From Monocercomonoides exilis (taxonomy: Eukaryota > Preaxostyla > Oxymonadida > Polymastigidae): a DNA stretch of 64,000 nucleotides. The notes under the pieces are model-generated. The model saw nothing but the letters and a program-made list of their open reading frames with translations, was not told the DNA's origin and made no database searches. Location: NCBI GenBank assembly GCA_001643675.2, contig LSRY02000006.1, positions 932,501-996,500 on the forward strand, given 5' to 3'. Both the position numbers and the translations under genes were made by a program. Of the stretch, positions 34,402 to 44,940 are shown piece by piece (position 1 is the first letter of the stretch; every line of letters begins with the position of its first letter).

Positions 34402-35606
34402 ACTGGTCAATCAAATGACTGAAGAGGTTGAGGGAAAGGGAAGGAATAGTTAAATTGACTGGGAAATGTTTTGTTGTTTTACAGAATATTAGTTAATGAA
34501 TAGAGAAAGGGTTGTTCTGATAAAATGATAACAAGCAGTTTGTTCATCTGAGCAAACATTAGGATTTTAATTGTATGTGAAAGGATAAGTATTATATGTA
34601 GATTTTTGTATGTCTTTCTGGTTTTTGTATTATTATTAAGTTTTGTTTCGGCTTTTGATAATTGTCGCTTTGACTTTCGTTAGGTGCGATGAGGCGTCAA
34701 TTTCCCATTATCCAAAAACCAAGACTTCAAGAAAAATAATCGTTCTTCCTTTTCTTTAAAACAATTTGGTGCATTTTTTTTTTCTTTTTTGAAAAAATAC
34801 AACGATTTGTACCAACTATTTCTGCTATTTTGCAATTTTAATTGATAATTTAAATAAAGAAATAAAAAATTTATATTTACGATATCAATTCAAACTTCAA
34901 GTGATTTTTTGTTTATCAATAAATGAAGAACAATTTGACTGATTTTTTTTTTTTTTGAAAACTTCCATTTGTTTCATTTTCAAATTAAAAAATTAGCCAT
35001 TTGACACTTTTGTCGATCGACTTGCTGTGATACTTCGTTTGAAGTCGGTCTGTCGCAAAGTCCTAATCGAATTATTTTTGGGCAATCGTTTTTCTGGAAC
35101 TTTTATAATTAAATAAAAATTTTTCGTAACAAAAAGAAAGAAAGAAAGAAAGAAAGAAAAGAAAAGAAAAAAGAAAGAAAGAAAAATACCCATTATGAAT
35201 ATATTTAACACGAACCAAGAACTATTTTCACTTTTCTTATTCCGTTTTCATTTTTAAAAATCAGTTTTAAAACATCAAAACTAATATCATCATATTTTAT
35301 TTAATTTTTTATCCCCATAAAATGTGCTTATTCTCAATGGAAATACTCTTTTTTTTAATTCCTTAAAAAAAGAATATGTGACTTTTACTGTTTTCTCTTT
35401 TGTTTTGAGATATCATCACTTTCAAACGAGTCACCCATCAGATCTGAAATGAATATTCAAAATTCATCAAACGGTGATGCAATGATGAAATGAAAAAGGG
35501 AGTGAGTAACATAGTGCAAATTACAAACGCGCCTGAAGAGAAGGGAAAATGAAAGGAAAATTTAATATCATTCTTCATGGGGTGAGCATGACACGAGGAG
35601 GAAAAA
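34402..35606. other. Intergenic region, AT-rich
   Basis: No gene is visible. It contains a (GAAA)n tract at 35135-35186 and borders the transposon cluster on its right. Confidence 0.6.
35135..35186. repeat. (GAAA)n microsatellite
   Basis: GAAA tetramers in tandem with a few irregular units. Confidence 0.95.
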
Positions 35607-35695
35607 AGAGAAGGAAGTGAGAGTCACATTCTCTTTTTTAATTAAAGCACATGAACTTTGATTTAAAAGAAAACATTCTTTCACTTCCTTCTCTT
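35607..35695. repeat. Hairpin at the DIRS element left end
   Basis: 35607-35623 (AGAGAAGGAAGTGAGAG) is the reverse complement of a string inside the left terminal repeat at 35678-35695, with one mismatch. It adds an inverted copy of the terminal motif next to the element end. Confidence 0.7.
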
Positions 35696-35722
35696 CTGTT
35701 TTGAGAGAAATACTTAATTGGG
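35636..35722. repeat. Left inverted terminal repeat of DIRS element 1
   Basis: Matches the reverse complement of 43226-43306, including the core CACTTCCTTCTCTTCT and TTTTGAGAGA. The same core (TTCCTTCTCTT) recurs in the termini of DIRS element 2. Confidence 0.8.
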
Positions 35723-35829
35723 AGAACATGAAGCATCAAAGGAATTGATCAGACTAATTGATGATCTTTGTTTTTCAACATTTTTCCCAATAACTCTTTA
35801 TTGGCTTGTGATCTGGTTCTTATTATATA

Positions 35830-37011
35830 TTAAACGGATTTTTCTTGGATGACTTCTTGTGCGATCTTTCTTTCACTCAGGTTTTTTTCATTAGGTTCTT
35901 CGATTTTGTTGTTATATGGTTCCTCAATTCGACTTGGATTTTGACAATCTGATGTTGAATTCCAAACAGCTTTTCTCGGATTACTGTGAAATCTGGTGTT
36001 TTTCCTTTTTGTGTTCACTATTCGTGCACGCTTTGTCATTTGTGAAGATCCAGAATCTCAACTTCTGTCCACTTCCTCCTGTTCGTTGTCAACTGTGGTT
36101 GAATCAACATCGTCGTTTCTGCTTGCATAATTTTTTTCTGAGGTTCTAGTTTTTAATAAATGTGGATCCGCAGAGCCCTTTTGCATTCCACTTTGAACAT
36201 TGCTTTTGGAAGATTGAACTGCTATAGCTCTTGTGCAAGAGGAAGAAACATCTGATTAAAAATAGCAGTTCGTTATCGTATCGCTTCGCGGAGACAGCCT
36301 TGTGAACTTGGCAACTTGTGCTATGTGCATTTTAGACATCGTTAAGGCTGATATTGAAGCGTGCAAAAGTGATTAAGGTCCGAAACATTCTGGAATCCTG
36401 ATTTATGAATGATTTCAGATTCAAGTTTTCTCAGGGATCTTGAAAACAGAGGCTTTTTTGTAATTTCGTTAAGAAACAAGTGGTCAGAATTTGTTCGTAT
36501 TTTTTTCCGCTCTTGACCACAATTCCTTCACAGCTGATGCAGGGCAAATCAATGGTGTTTCTTGGAGGAATGGGATGATGATATCCTTTCTTTCCGCTCC
36601 GGTCTTCAATGAGGTGTCAATGGCAACTGAGTCTTCTTTTATTGTGGAATGTGTAAGGCTTATTCTTTCGAGTTTGATAAAGCGGCACGCAGAAAATAAG
36701 ATGAATAGGCAGATTGTTTTTTTCATGAGTGTGTCATTATCCAGGTCTTTGTTCTTACCTAAGGTTGCTGTATTATCCAAAAGAACTCTTGGATTCCAGA
36801 TCGGAGGCTTGTTTTTCTTTTTTCTTCTTTCAAGTCTTTGGAAAGATCGGAATAGAATCTTCATTAGTGGATAATCTGCAAACTGCTTTTTGAATGACAG
36901 TTGAGGCAATAGGGAAATTGCGGAATATGTTTTGCATAACGAAGACCATTTTTGTCCCTTGTCGTGAAGTCTTTGAAAGATATCTGCACATATTATAACC
37001 CAGTCAAACAA
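35830..37011 (-). pseudogene. Tyrosine recombinase of DIRS element 1, degenerate
   Basis: The open part (37011-36484) has KILFRSF, PPIWNPRVLL and FILFSACRF, matching element 2's KILFRTF, EIWNPQTLQ and ILFSARKF. FSACRF followed by ERKDIIIPF fits the first half of a DIRS recombinase catalytic domain. The second half is broken by stops but retains ASISALTMSKM at about 36330-36360, matching ASISALTMERI in element 2. The last segment (36039-35830) shares PSRIEEP with the other copy's C-terminus. Confidence 0.7.
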
Positions 37012-37086
37012 ATCACTTGGAGGCGGACCTTTGCTGCAAACAGCCCACTCTTCTCCAAAACGTGCGAAACTCGGTAAACATCCTTT

Positions 37087-38349
37087 TCATGTTGATGGCG
37101 AGAAGCTGGATTCGCACAGATTAACCATATCAATGGGATATCCTTTCGTCTGAAGGATGGCTTTGAACAAAACTTCTCCGTTTGATGCTAAGGATTTATC
37201 AAGATTGCACGCAGTTTCCCTGGTGGAAGACAAGCATCCATCTTCTTCATCAGTGGTCCTGGTATTAGAAGATCGCTCAGGTTCTTCGATGTCCATTCGA
37301 CATGATTCGTTTCTCTCAACAGCGGTTCCCATATTTGGCCCTTCCAATCGGGAAGAAGGAGAAGAACTCGAGCTTGTTCGAGAATCGTTTTCCTGATTGT
37401 CGGGAGAATGAGTGGAATGGGTGGGTGAGCGAGAACGGTTTCTCCATACCAAGGCTGTTGAATACCTTCCTATTTTATAAGGCTTGTGGGACAGCACAAT
37501 CGATAAGTTTACCTGTTCCACGCTGTGGCAAACGCATCCAGTGTTATTTTCACTTTCATTTTCATTATAAGTCCTCGAAAGGTTTCTTGTCTTATTTTGA
37601 TAATCTCCTCCCCTTTTTAATCTTAAAAGGGAACTGTCACTAACGTTTTGCCTGCCCTGAATGTTTTGAGTCTTCACTTGAATTTTCATCACTTTTGGAA
37701 GTCTCCACATCTTCGAAAACAGCCTTCGAAGGTTTGTCACCGCGTGCCATTTATTTTTATTGGAAACCGATATTGAGATGTCCGATCTTAACAGAAGTGT
37801 GTAGATGTGGTTGGATGAAAGTATTGGAGTGAAATAGATTAACGATTGAAGAATCTCCCGCATTTCTCGATAATTGGAGCTTTTGTTTCGTTGCGAACGT
37901 GAGAGCGCACAATGGAAATCGAATTCTTTGTTTCTTGTTCTTAAATAAGCTCCAGCTGTTTTTCTGGATGTGTTTGTTGTGAGGATTGCTTCTAGAATGA
38001 ACAGAGGATAAAGCTATCGGGTAGTGTAGGCCTTCAATTTAGATATCCATTTTGTTAGACTTGGAAGGATAGAATGGTTGATCTTAATCCTCCCATTCCA
38101 TCCTGTTCTCGAGACCAAATTGTTCAGAGTTCGATACAGAGTTGAAAGTAAAAGAGAAGCTTCCTGAAACACTAACCTTGTGGCGTTCAATTTTCCAATG
38201 AAGGCTGCCAGGTCTCACACTTTGACTTCTTGCGATTTGAGAGAAGTCCTCCTCCATCTGATTCATTCCTTTGTCAGTTCTTTCGATCTTCTCACTTTCA
38301 GAGCAATATTGAAATGGTGCGTGTCTCAATCGAAACCCGAATAGGTGAA
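37087..38349 (-). pseudogene. RNase H domain and RT connection of DIRS element 1, degenerate
   Basis: Starting right after the nested insertion, the frame reads LHLFGFRLRHAPFQYC and then, after a frameshift near 38220, LAAFIGKLNATRLVFQEASL. This matches the IASFVGKLSAIRFIQQDAS of element 2. Downstream come RSDISISVSN (RNase H SDN-like motif) and NIQGRQNVSDSSLLRLKRGGDY (the HIPG...N..AD.LSR-type motif of DIRS RNase H), followed by a charged linker leading to the recombinase. Confidence 0.7.
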
Positions 38350-38357
38350 GCTTTGCG
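38350..38357. repeat. 8-bp target site duplication, left
   Basis: GCTTTGCG, identical to 41596-41603 at the other end of the nested TIR element. Confidence 0.9.
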
Positions 38358-38516
38358 GGCATAAGTGAAACAAAATACCTTCTTCAATTTTACGATTTTT
38401 TTCATTTCAACAAAATGATAATAATTAACATTAAATAATAACACTTTTGAGTGGAGCAGCCTTTTGATTCTTTTACAAAAATATCATCGAAAATTTTTTG
38501 TGATCAATCCCATAAA
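38358..38516. repeat. Left terminal inverted repeat of the nested element
   Basis: Aligns with the reverse complement of 41439-41595 with scattered mismatches and small indels. Confidence 0.8.
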
Positions 38517-39740
38517 AAATTTTCAAATTTATTAATTAAGTTTTCAACGCGAATGCTTATGAATTGAAGATCTATCAATACATCTTGCAAAATGGTTTAT
38601 AAAGGTAAATAAATTGAGAGTGGGTTTTGACATTTTTTATCTCTTTTTGAATATTTTCTTTTTTATTAATATTTGTTGAATAAACACCTCTTCTTCTTGC
38701 TTATGAATAGATTATTAATTTATATTAATTTCAAACATTTGTTTTGAAGGAAAATTTGGGGAATATTTTGGATGTTCAGGTTTTTTGATGAAATACACAG
38801 TTGATGTTTCATTACACTGTATTCAAAGTGCGGAAGAATTTCAGTCAAAAAATGTAATAAATATTTAGATTTTTGAATAAGCATTGGTTCAGACAACGTT
38901 TGAATTAATGTATGTAACTTTTGACACGTGTTATATTGTTTGATTATTTATTAAAATTTTTAAAGGTGTTTGTGAGCAAAATATGAGCAATCAAAGAATG
39001 AATTTTTAAACTTATTTATTTCATTTTGATGAAAACAACTTTTTATAATTTTTCAACAGAAAGTTTGCCTAATCTTATCATTGCCTTATAAATCAATGGG
39101 ATGTATTTTTTTTTTGATTTTTGATTAGAAATGGATGTATTTTTCATATTCGTTCTTTCTCAAACCCAAATGTTCAATATCAATGATGTATTATTCATTG
39201 GCAGCTTATGAAGTTTTATCAAAACCGTGGTTGCATCTGAAACAGATATCACAATCAATTTCAATTTTGTTCACATGGAATTCTAAGTTGAAATAAAAAA
39301 GTGAAAAAATGTATTTCGTATTAAATACTTGTTTTAAAAAAACATTATAAAATAAAATTTTATAAAGAAACCTTTTTCGCTACAGCAAAATTTGAAATTA
39401 AGAATTATCCTTAAAAGAAGTGTTCGTTTTCTTTCTCTGTTGTTTGTTGATAATATTTTTTAACTCAAATCTTTGTTTAATTGGAAATTCTATTTCAAAC
39501 AAAAAATTTTCAATTAACATTTGTCATGTTGCAAATGAAGTGCAAAATTCTCTGACGAACTATGCAAATCAGGAATAACGCCTATCCTCTTCTTTTTCAG
39601 TTCACAAAGAAGGAAAGTGGAAGATGATAAAGATGAAGAAGTGAAAGTCGGAGGGAAAAATGCAGCTGTTGAAGTGATAGGATTGAGAATAATGATGAAC
39701 CTTCACTTGTCTTCGTGTCCTGATTTTCAAGAAGTGATTC
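38517..39740. other. Non-coding interior of the nested element
   Basis: 1.2 kb of AT-rich sequence downstream of the cargo gene. No transposase-like or other frame is visible. Confidence 0.6.
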
Positions 39741-41364
39741 TTAGAAATAGCTGTTTTTGATCTCCTTTTTGAAAATAAAATGAAAGTGGATAAACGAATA
39801 AACAATTGACAACAGGAAAAGAAAAGGATTTAATGGATATGCGGGGTTGGCAATGAGGATCCTGAGTTGCTCCTTTGTTTTTGGTGAATTGGTTAAAGTT
39901 GACACATAAGTTTCAGCAAGGCTGGCTAAGAGCAGAGAACAAGGGAATGAAGATCCAGCAAAAAACGTTACTGAAAATGCAACAATAGATGTGGGAGATG
40001 CTATCATTACACGATCAGCATCGCACATCGAACCTACAACTTTTTCTTGCAAAAAATGGGTATTTCGCTGATTTCTCTGATCTCACAAGGATTGATTCTT
40101 GTGGATGTGAAATGTTTCTTTCACAAATGGGGAGAGAAACGAAAAGACTGCGTTTAATCAACATTCACTGAATGTGGACACTTTTATATTAACGTGATGA
40201 TAGTTTGCCATGATGATGAGCAGGAGAGAGTTTATTCTTTGAGATATCTTCAAATTATATTCTTTCGAAGTTTGTTGTCATCTTCATCTTTTTGTTGAGC
40301 AGTGCAGAAATAATTGGAGAAGATTTGTAGCGTGTTCGCAAGGCTGAGGGTAAAAGATGAGCAGAATGTGAGTGAAAAGAGAATGTGTGAAAGTTGAGTG
40401 AAATTCTCGATTCGAGGATCATTCCTATTGAAAACTCTGTGAAAGAAAGCTTGACTGAGGTTGTAGATATTGAAAAGAAGAGTTTATAAGCGATGCAACA
40501 GCATTTGAAGATATAATTGTAGCTGATCTTTGCAAATAATACTTTCATTGAAGAAGATAAAAAAGAGATAAAGGAAAAAAATAATGAAATTTCGTTTAAA
40601 GAAATTTGAAAAAGAGATGGAAAAGAGCACACAAATTTCTGCTTTATTGAATGAAGTTCTTGAAATTATATCTTTGTTTGCTTCCGTTGTTGAAGTGCAA
40701 CTCTCGAATGGAAACTGGGCGATGGCATTTCCACTGAAGAACAATTCGTTTCTTCGCAATTATATGTGGAATTTCCATCAAAGGAACAGAATGTGATAAA
40801 AATTTACCCACTCATCCAAGAATAGGTTGAAAGATAATAAATGGCAGCACCTCCAAATGAAGAAGAAGCAGTCAGTTTGTTATTTATAAACTGGTAATCT
40901 TTTTCCAAAAACTGATTCGTCTTCACTTGAGGAGTCCAACTGAATGTTAGAGCACCAGCAGAATCGTTTCCTGAATTTGAAAAGCACTTGCCTTTGGCGA
41001 ATAAGAATTGACCGTTTGATGGAAAATCGCCAATCCAGAAATACCAACGGTTCCATACCAATCTGTTATTGAACAATTTTCGACTTTGTTCTCTGAGAAT
41101 GAATAAACAGAATTTGTTTGCCAATGCCCAACATAAGAAGCTCCTCCATGCTTTGCTTGACAAGTTGTGAAATAAGATTTTGTGATGTCTATGTTAAGCT
41201 GGTAATCGCAACATATAGCTCCACCATGATCATTGGTGAACAATTGTTGAATGAATAAGAAGTCTCTACCAAAATCACATTTTTTAAACCAGAAAAATAG
41301 CGTTTAAATACAAAAATAAAGAGAAAATTTCAAACCTCAAGTGTGAAGCATTTAAGTGCTGCAT
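39741..41364 (-). CDS. Cargo gene: short beta-helix, single-pass membrane protein
   Basis: Exons 41336-41364, 41045-41265, 40808-40970, 40631-40733 and one starting at 40541 join in frame through introns beginning GTTTGA, GTATTT, GTAAAT and GTGCTC. Later exons are less certain. The protein starts MQHLNASHLRDFLFIQQLF and has beta-helix rungs such as NDHGGAICCD, CQAKHGGASYV, GTVGNDSAGALTF and SSFGGAAIYY. The last open exon (to 39741) ends with a hydrophobic helix (PLNPFLFLLSIVYSFIHFHF) and a basic tail KKEIK, which looks like a C-terminal membrane anchor. It resembles the extracellular fold of the giant surface pseudogene at 25.7-34.4 kb but is much shorter. There is no recognisable transposase motif. 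Whether it is expressed is unknown; intact splicing over five exons suggests recent function or recent capture. Confidence 0.5.
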
Positions 41365-41438
41365 TATCAAATCCAAAGATAAACTTTCAACACACGGGCA
41401 TTAAATTTTAAGCAAAAATATTGAAATATATAATTTTA

Positions 41439-41595
41439 TTATGGGATTGATCACAATAATTTTTTAATGAAACATAAGTTGATATCACAAAAAACTGCTC
41501 CACCCAAAAGTGTTATTTTTTTATGTTATTTATTACCTCTTATTATCATGAATGAAATCGTGAAATTGAAGGAGGCGTTTTTTTACACTTATGCC
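41439..41595. repeat. Right terminal inverted repeat of the nested element
   Basis: Reverse complement of 38358-38516; ends CACTTATGCC just before the target duplication. Confidence 0.8.
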
Positions 41596-41603
41596 GCTTT
41601 GCG
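41596..41603. repeat. 8-bp target site duplication, right
   Basis: GCTTTGCG, identical to 38350-38357. Confidence 0.9.
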
Positions 41604-42478
41604 ATTGTATCATACGACTTTTTTCTTCGTTCACAAGCAAACCAAGGCTTTTGAGGAGAGAGACGACTTTCACAGTTATCCATTTGAGTTTTCTTTGATC
41701 TTGGTGAAGAAGGATAACATCGTCCAGATAAGCGATTGCTCTAACGTCCCATTTCTGACGAATGAATGTTATCACTTTTCTCATGATTTTTGTGAAGATT
41801 CTTGTAGAATCTTTGTATCCAAATGGCATTCCGTTGAAACAGTAGTAATTTTGTTGAATATGAAAGACAGAAAAGAGTTGAAATTGTCGTCCACTTTTCC
41901 AAGTGGTTGTCCTGACTTTGATTGATGGTTTTCGCATAATCTCCTCTTGCCTTAATTCGTTCTTTAAATAAGAAATCCTCCAGTTTGAAATAAAGAGACT
42001 TTGTTGCATCGTTTAGCTTTCTGCAATCGATAATTTGCCTCCATCCACCTTGTTTTTTCCTTATGACAAACACTGAGTTTAAGCGTTTCACTTTTCTTTT
42101 TGGTATCTTTTGTATAACATTCGTCTCGAGCTGATTCTGGATCAGCTTTTCCATCGCAATCGTTGCTTCCTGTGACTGTTGTGGACAATGAGCTTCATTC
42201 TTTGCCTTGATTAGTCTATCCCTGGTTTTTAGCTTTTCAAGATTGGAATAGCACCTCTTTTTTTCAGCCTTTCCCCTCCTATCCTTCTCCATACATTTCC
42301 AAAAAATGCCGTTCTTCCTCCAACTACTGAATGCAAACGACTTTATTGGTCCTCGCTCCGCTGGATCGCTGATGCGAAAAGCTTCTGTTGAACCTGCTTG
42401 CTGATCTTCTCCATGCATACGATCGGGGACCTGAACGAAAAAATTGTAAATGCTGATCTCTCTGACTGGTTCTGTCAT
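41604..42478 (-). pseudogene. Reverse transcriptase of DIRS element 1, truncated by nested insertion
   Basis: Reads through typical RT blocks: VFVIRKKQGGWRQIIDCRKL (palm entry), CFNGMPFGYKDSTRIFTKIM, then the active-site box AYLDDVILL at about 41715-41740 with both catalytic Asp present, and LGLLVNEEKS. The reading frame is interrupted once near 41990 and then ends at the 8-bp target duplication of the nested element; the natural continuation is found at 38349. RT box spacing and MPFG-YLDD wording match DIRS elements. Confidence 0.8.
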
Positions 42479-42503
42479 TCACACAATATCTTTTTCCAAA
42501 GGC

Positions 42504-43195
42504 TTATGAATTAAAAGATATTTGTGCCCATCTTTTGGTTGTTGTCTCCATTTTTTTTCTGTATTCTTTAAGTAGATATTTTTGTCTTTTGGTTGGAAGT
42601 GTTGATGCTAAATTTTCTTTAATTTTCGTTGATTCGGAAAAACCGAATATCGCTTGATTTCGAGTGTTTCTGGCCTCCTTCATGGCTTGGGCAAGAAGAA
42701 AAGGTGCTTGAGCTATTGGTTCATGAGCTGCATCATCCTTTTGAGTCTTTGAATGGGCAAATAATAGTAATTTCATTACTGGATTTTAAAAACGTTACGC
42801 ATCTTTCGCCTGCCTGATCTAATGCATCTTTGAAAGTACTTGCAGTCCTCACAAAAGGCGGAGGTGCGCTAGAAAGAAAGGGTGATAAATCCTCTGTCTT
42901 AAAGGAGGAAATGAAATCGTTAATCACAATATCCGGAAAATGCAGATCATATAAAGATAATTCAGGTAGTATTCCAATTTTTTACGAAAAATGAATCTTC
43001 CATTGGTGAATAATCTTCTCGTTTTTCTTCGTCCGAATTTGAAGAAGATGAAGGTTGCAAGGGAGGGAAAGAAGAAGGTTGGGAAGAGGAAAAGGGAACT
43101 GAAAACGAAGGAATCCAGTTTGTTGCACCACCAGGAAACTTTGCTACTCTCGGTTCGGTCGCAAGTCCATCTCCCAGAGGATTATTCGAAATCAT
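42504..43195 (-). pseudogene. Gag-like region of DIRS element 1, degenerate
   Basis: Three frame fragments. The last shares KEARNTRNQAIFGF with the QEARNTRIQGRFGF of element 2; the middle one has FKDALDQAG matching FNDALDSAG; the first has KFPGGATNWIPSF. The order upstream of RT identifies it as the first ORF. I assign no biochemical role beyond being gag-like by position. Confidence 0.6.
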
Positions 43196-43225
43196 CTTTT
43201 TCCAAGATCAGTGATTATGACTTGC

Positions 43226-43306
43226 CCATAATTAACGATCTCTCAAAATAGAAGAGAAGGAAGTGAGAGAATGTTTTCTTTAAAATCAAAGAACATGTTA
43301 ATTGAT
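43226..43306. repeat. Right inverted terminal repeat of DIRS element 1
   Basis: Reverse complement of 35636-35722. It overlaps the last codons of the open frame of the neighbouring pogo-like pseudogene, so the DIRS element abuts or interrupts that gene's 3' end. Confidence 0.8.
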
Positions 43307-44940
43307 TTGCTTTTATAACAATTTTCTCAATTTTCATCTTTTGTTTTTCATAATATTCATCACATTCGTAAAGAAGCTTTTCTTTCGTAATTTCTCTTCC
43401 GAAGAAGTCGAAACAATGAGAATGAGAAGGAATGAAGTATTGAGAAGACTGAGGAAGTTTCATTAGAACCGATCCAGATCCATTGCTGAGGACTCCGCTG
43501 TTAATGAAGGCTTTTTTGATCACCGATGTGGTGAATGCTGTGTGAAGGGCTTGTTGCAACGCAACTGCAACGGCTGTTCTTTTTAAAGATGAAAAGGTGG
43601 ATGATAGAGAGCTGTAATTGTTTGATAGCTCTGACTTCAACACTGCAAACGCACCTCTGTCCAGAAGCTGTAATATGTGTACCACATGTGGAACGATGGT
43701 GACGACATCTATTTCAGCTTCCTTGAACTTTCTCCATATTGTTGGATCAGCCAGCGATGAGTGTGAATCCAGGAGAAGAAGGCAACGATGAGTTTCTTTT
43801 AGAATTCGCTTTCATCTGTCAATGATAGCTGGCAGCAGGACTGTTAAGACGTATTTTTTGAATGCTGTTTTGTCCATCCAGCCGTTAGTGTTTGGTTAAA
43901 TGTCAAGCGACGGTGTTAACAGCGTTGTTAGTTCTTTCGGAAGAGTTGCGCTCGGCTGCAGCACGATAGACGGAAGTGAGAGACCATCAGCAGCGATTCC
44001 AGCAACGAGAGTAGCATTCGGCATCCTTTTGGCAGTCTTTTTGAACCCAGCTTGTTCATCTGCTGGATGAACAACAACACCACGTGAAGAAGTTGGAATT
44101 CGAAGCGAAGATTCATCGACGTTGAAGATTAATTTCGCGGGATATTTGTTTGCATCGTGTAATGCTTGTAATTGAGCTTGCCACGGCTTAAGGATTTTCT
44201 GACAAGATGCTGCAAGTCTGTTGATATCAACTTGCTTTGGCAGCGATGACTTCAATTCCGGATGGCGCTTTATGAAGGCGTAAACTGTCTTTGGAGTTTC
44301 TGTATTTTTCTTCTTTTTTTCATTTTCTTCTTTTTTTCATTTTCTTCTTCTTCACAATCGTTCATTATATTTTCCATCTAAATACAAATTAATATACAAT
44401 TCAAACATCAATTGCAAACCAGATCACGTGCTTTTCGTAATGTGAGGCTTGTCCCAGATCGGGATTCAATTGTAACTTCTTCCAAGAATTGCTTTTCTTT
44501 TTCTCCGCTAATAATTGGTGGGTGTTCAACTTTTGCAATCAACCTGTCGTTTTATATTGCTTTTTCAGCGTGCTCCAAAAATTTTTTGCTGATTCCACCG
44601 TATTTAACCCCGTTGACCAGCCTGACGACATTGTCATTCACAATGTGTGCAATCCTTTCCAATCTTGTCTCATATTTCCTGTAACGTAATGCAGACATTG
44701 CTTCCTTCAGCCGCTTCAACTCCGCTTCAGCTTTCTTCTTCACTTGTAATTTCATATATATATTATGGGTAATGATCATAAATATATTTTTTTATTTATT
44801 TATTCTCAAAAAAATATTTTTAATTAATATATAAATCTTTGAATGAATTAGAAATATTTACAAACCTTTGTGCAGTCCAATTTCTCATGAAAGCTCAATG
44901 GAAGGACTTCACCTCATCCTCCACATTCACGAAATTTTCT
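43307..44940 (-). pseudogene. Pogo-like DDE transposase, decayed
   Basis: The catalytic core reads LIFNVDESSLRIPTSSRGV (first Asp), then LLLLDSHSSL (second Asp), then HILQLLDRGAFAVLKSEL, the order and wording of the DDE_1/pogo-Tigger family. Stops at 43900 (TAA) and 43834 (TGA) and another TAA near 44560 lie in the same frame; expansion of a Lys/Glu-rich AAAAGAAG repeat around 44310-44350 shifts the frame. Upstream is an HTH-like part (KKFLEHAEKAI; RSGTSLTLRKARDL). Introns with 5' sites GTTTGT (~44876) and GTTTGC (~44423) can be proposed. I could not define terminal inverted repeats; the DIRS element sits against its 3' end. Confidence 0.7.

Larger units (their letters stand above)
38358..41595 (-). 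mobile_element. TIR element (3,238 bp) carrying a beta-helix membrane gene, nested in DIRS element 1
   Basis: Both ends begin GGCATAAGTG and remain alignable for about 158 bases (38358-38516 with 41439-41595), sharing ACACTTTTG-GTGGAGCAG and TTGTGATCAATCCCATAA. A perfect 8-bp duplication GCTTTGCG flanks the ends. Removing the element with one target copy brings the reverse transcriptase and RNase H parts of the DIRS element back next to each other. No transposase is encoded. The interior holds a multi-exon beta-helix/transmembrane gene. Long TIRs with an 8-bp duplication could fit Mutator-like or hAT elements; the superfamily is undetermined. Gene-carrying non-autonomous elements of this kind are called Pack-type. 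Confidence 0.85.
35636..43306 (-). mobile_element. DIRS-like tyrosine-recombinase retroelement 1 (degenerate, split by a nested insertion)
   Basis: Inverted terminal repeats of about 80 bp (35636-35722 and 43226-43306) bound gag-like, reverse transcriptase, RNase H and tyrosine recombinase segments in that order on the minus strand. Without the 3.24-kb nested element and one copy of its target site it would be about 4.4 kb. Terminal inverted repeats plus a tyrosine recombinase in place of a DDE integrase are the hallmark of DIRS-type elements. Every coding part has stops or frameshifts, so it is inactive. The second copy at 46619-50521 has related termini and matching proteins. Confidence 0.8.

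Noticed and set aside
36484-37863. Host protein genes on the minus strand
   Set aside because: The frames align with the RNase H and recombinase of the second DIRS element, so they are transposon parts.
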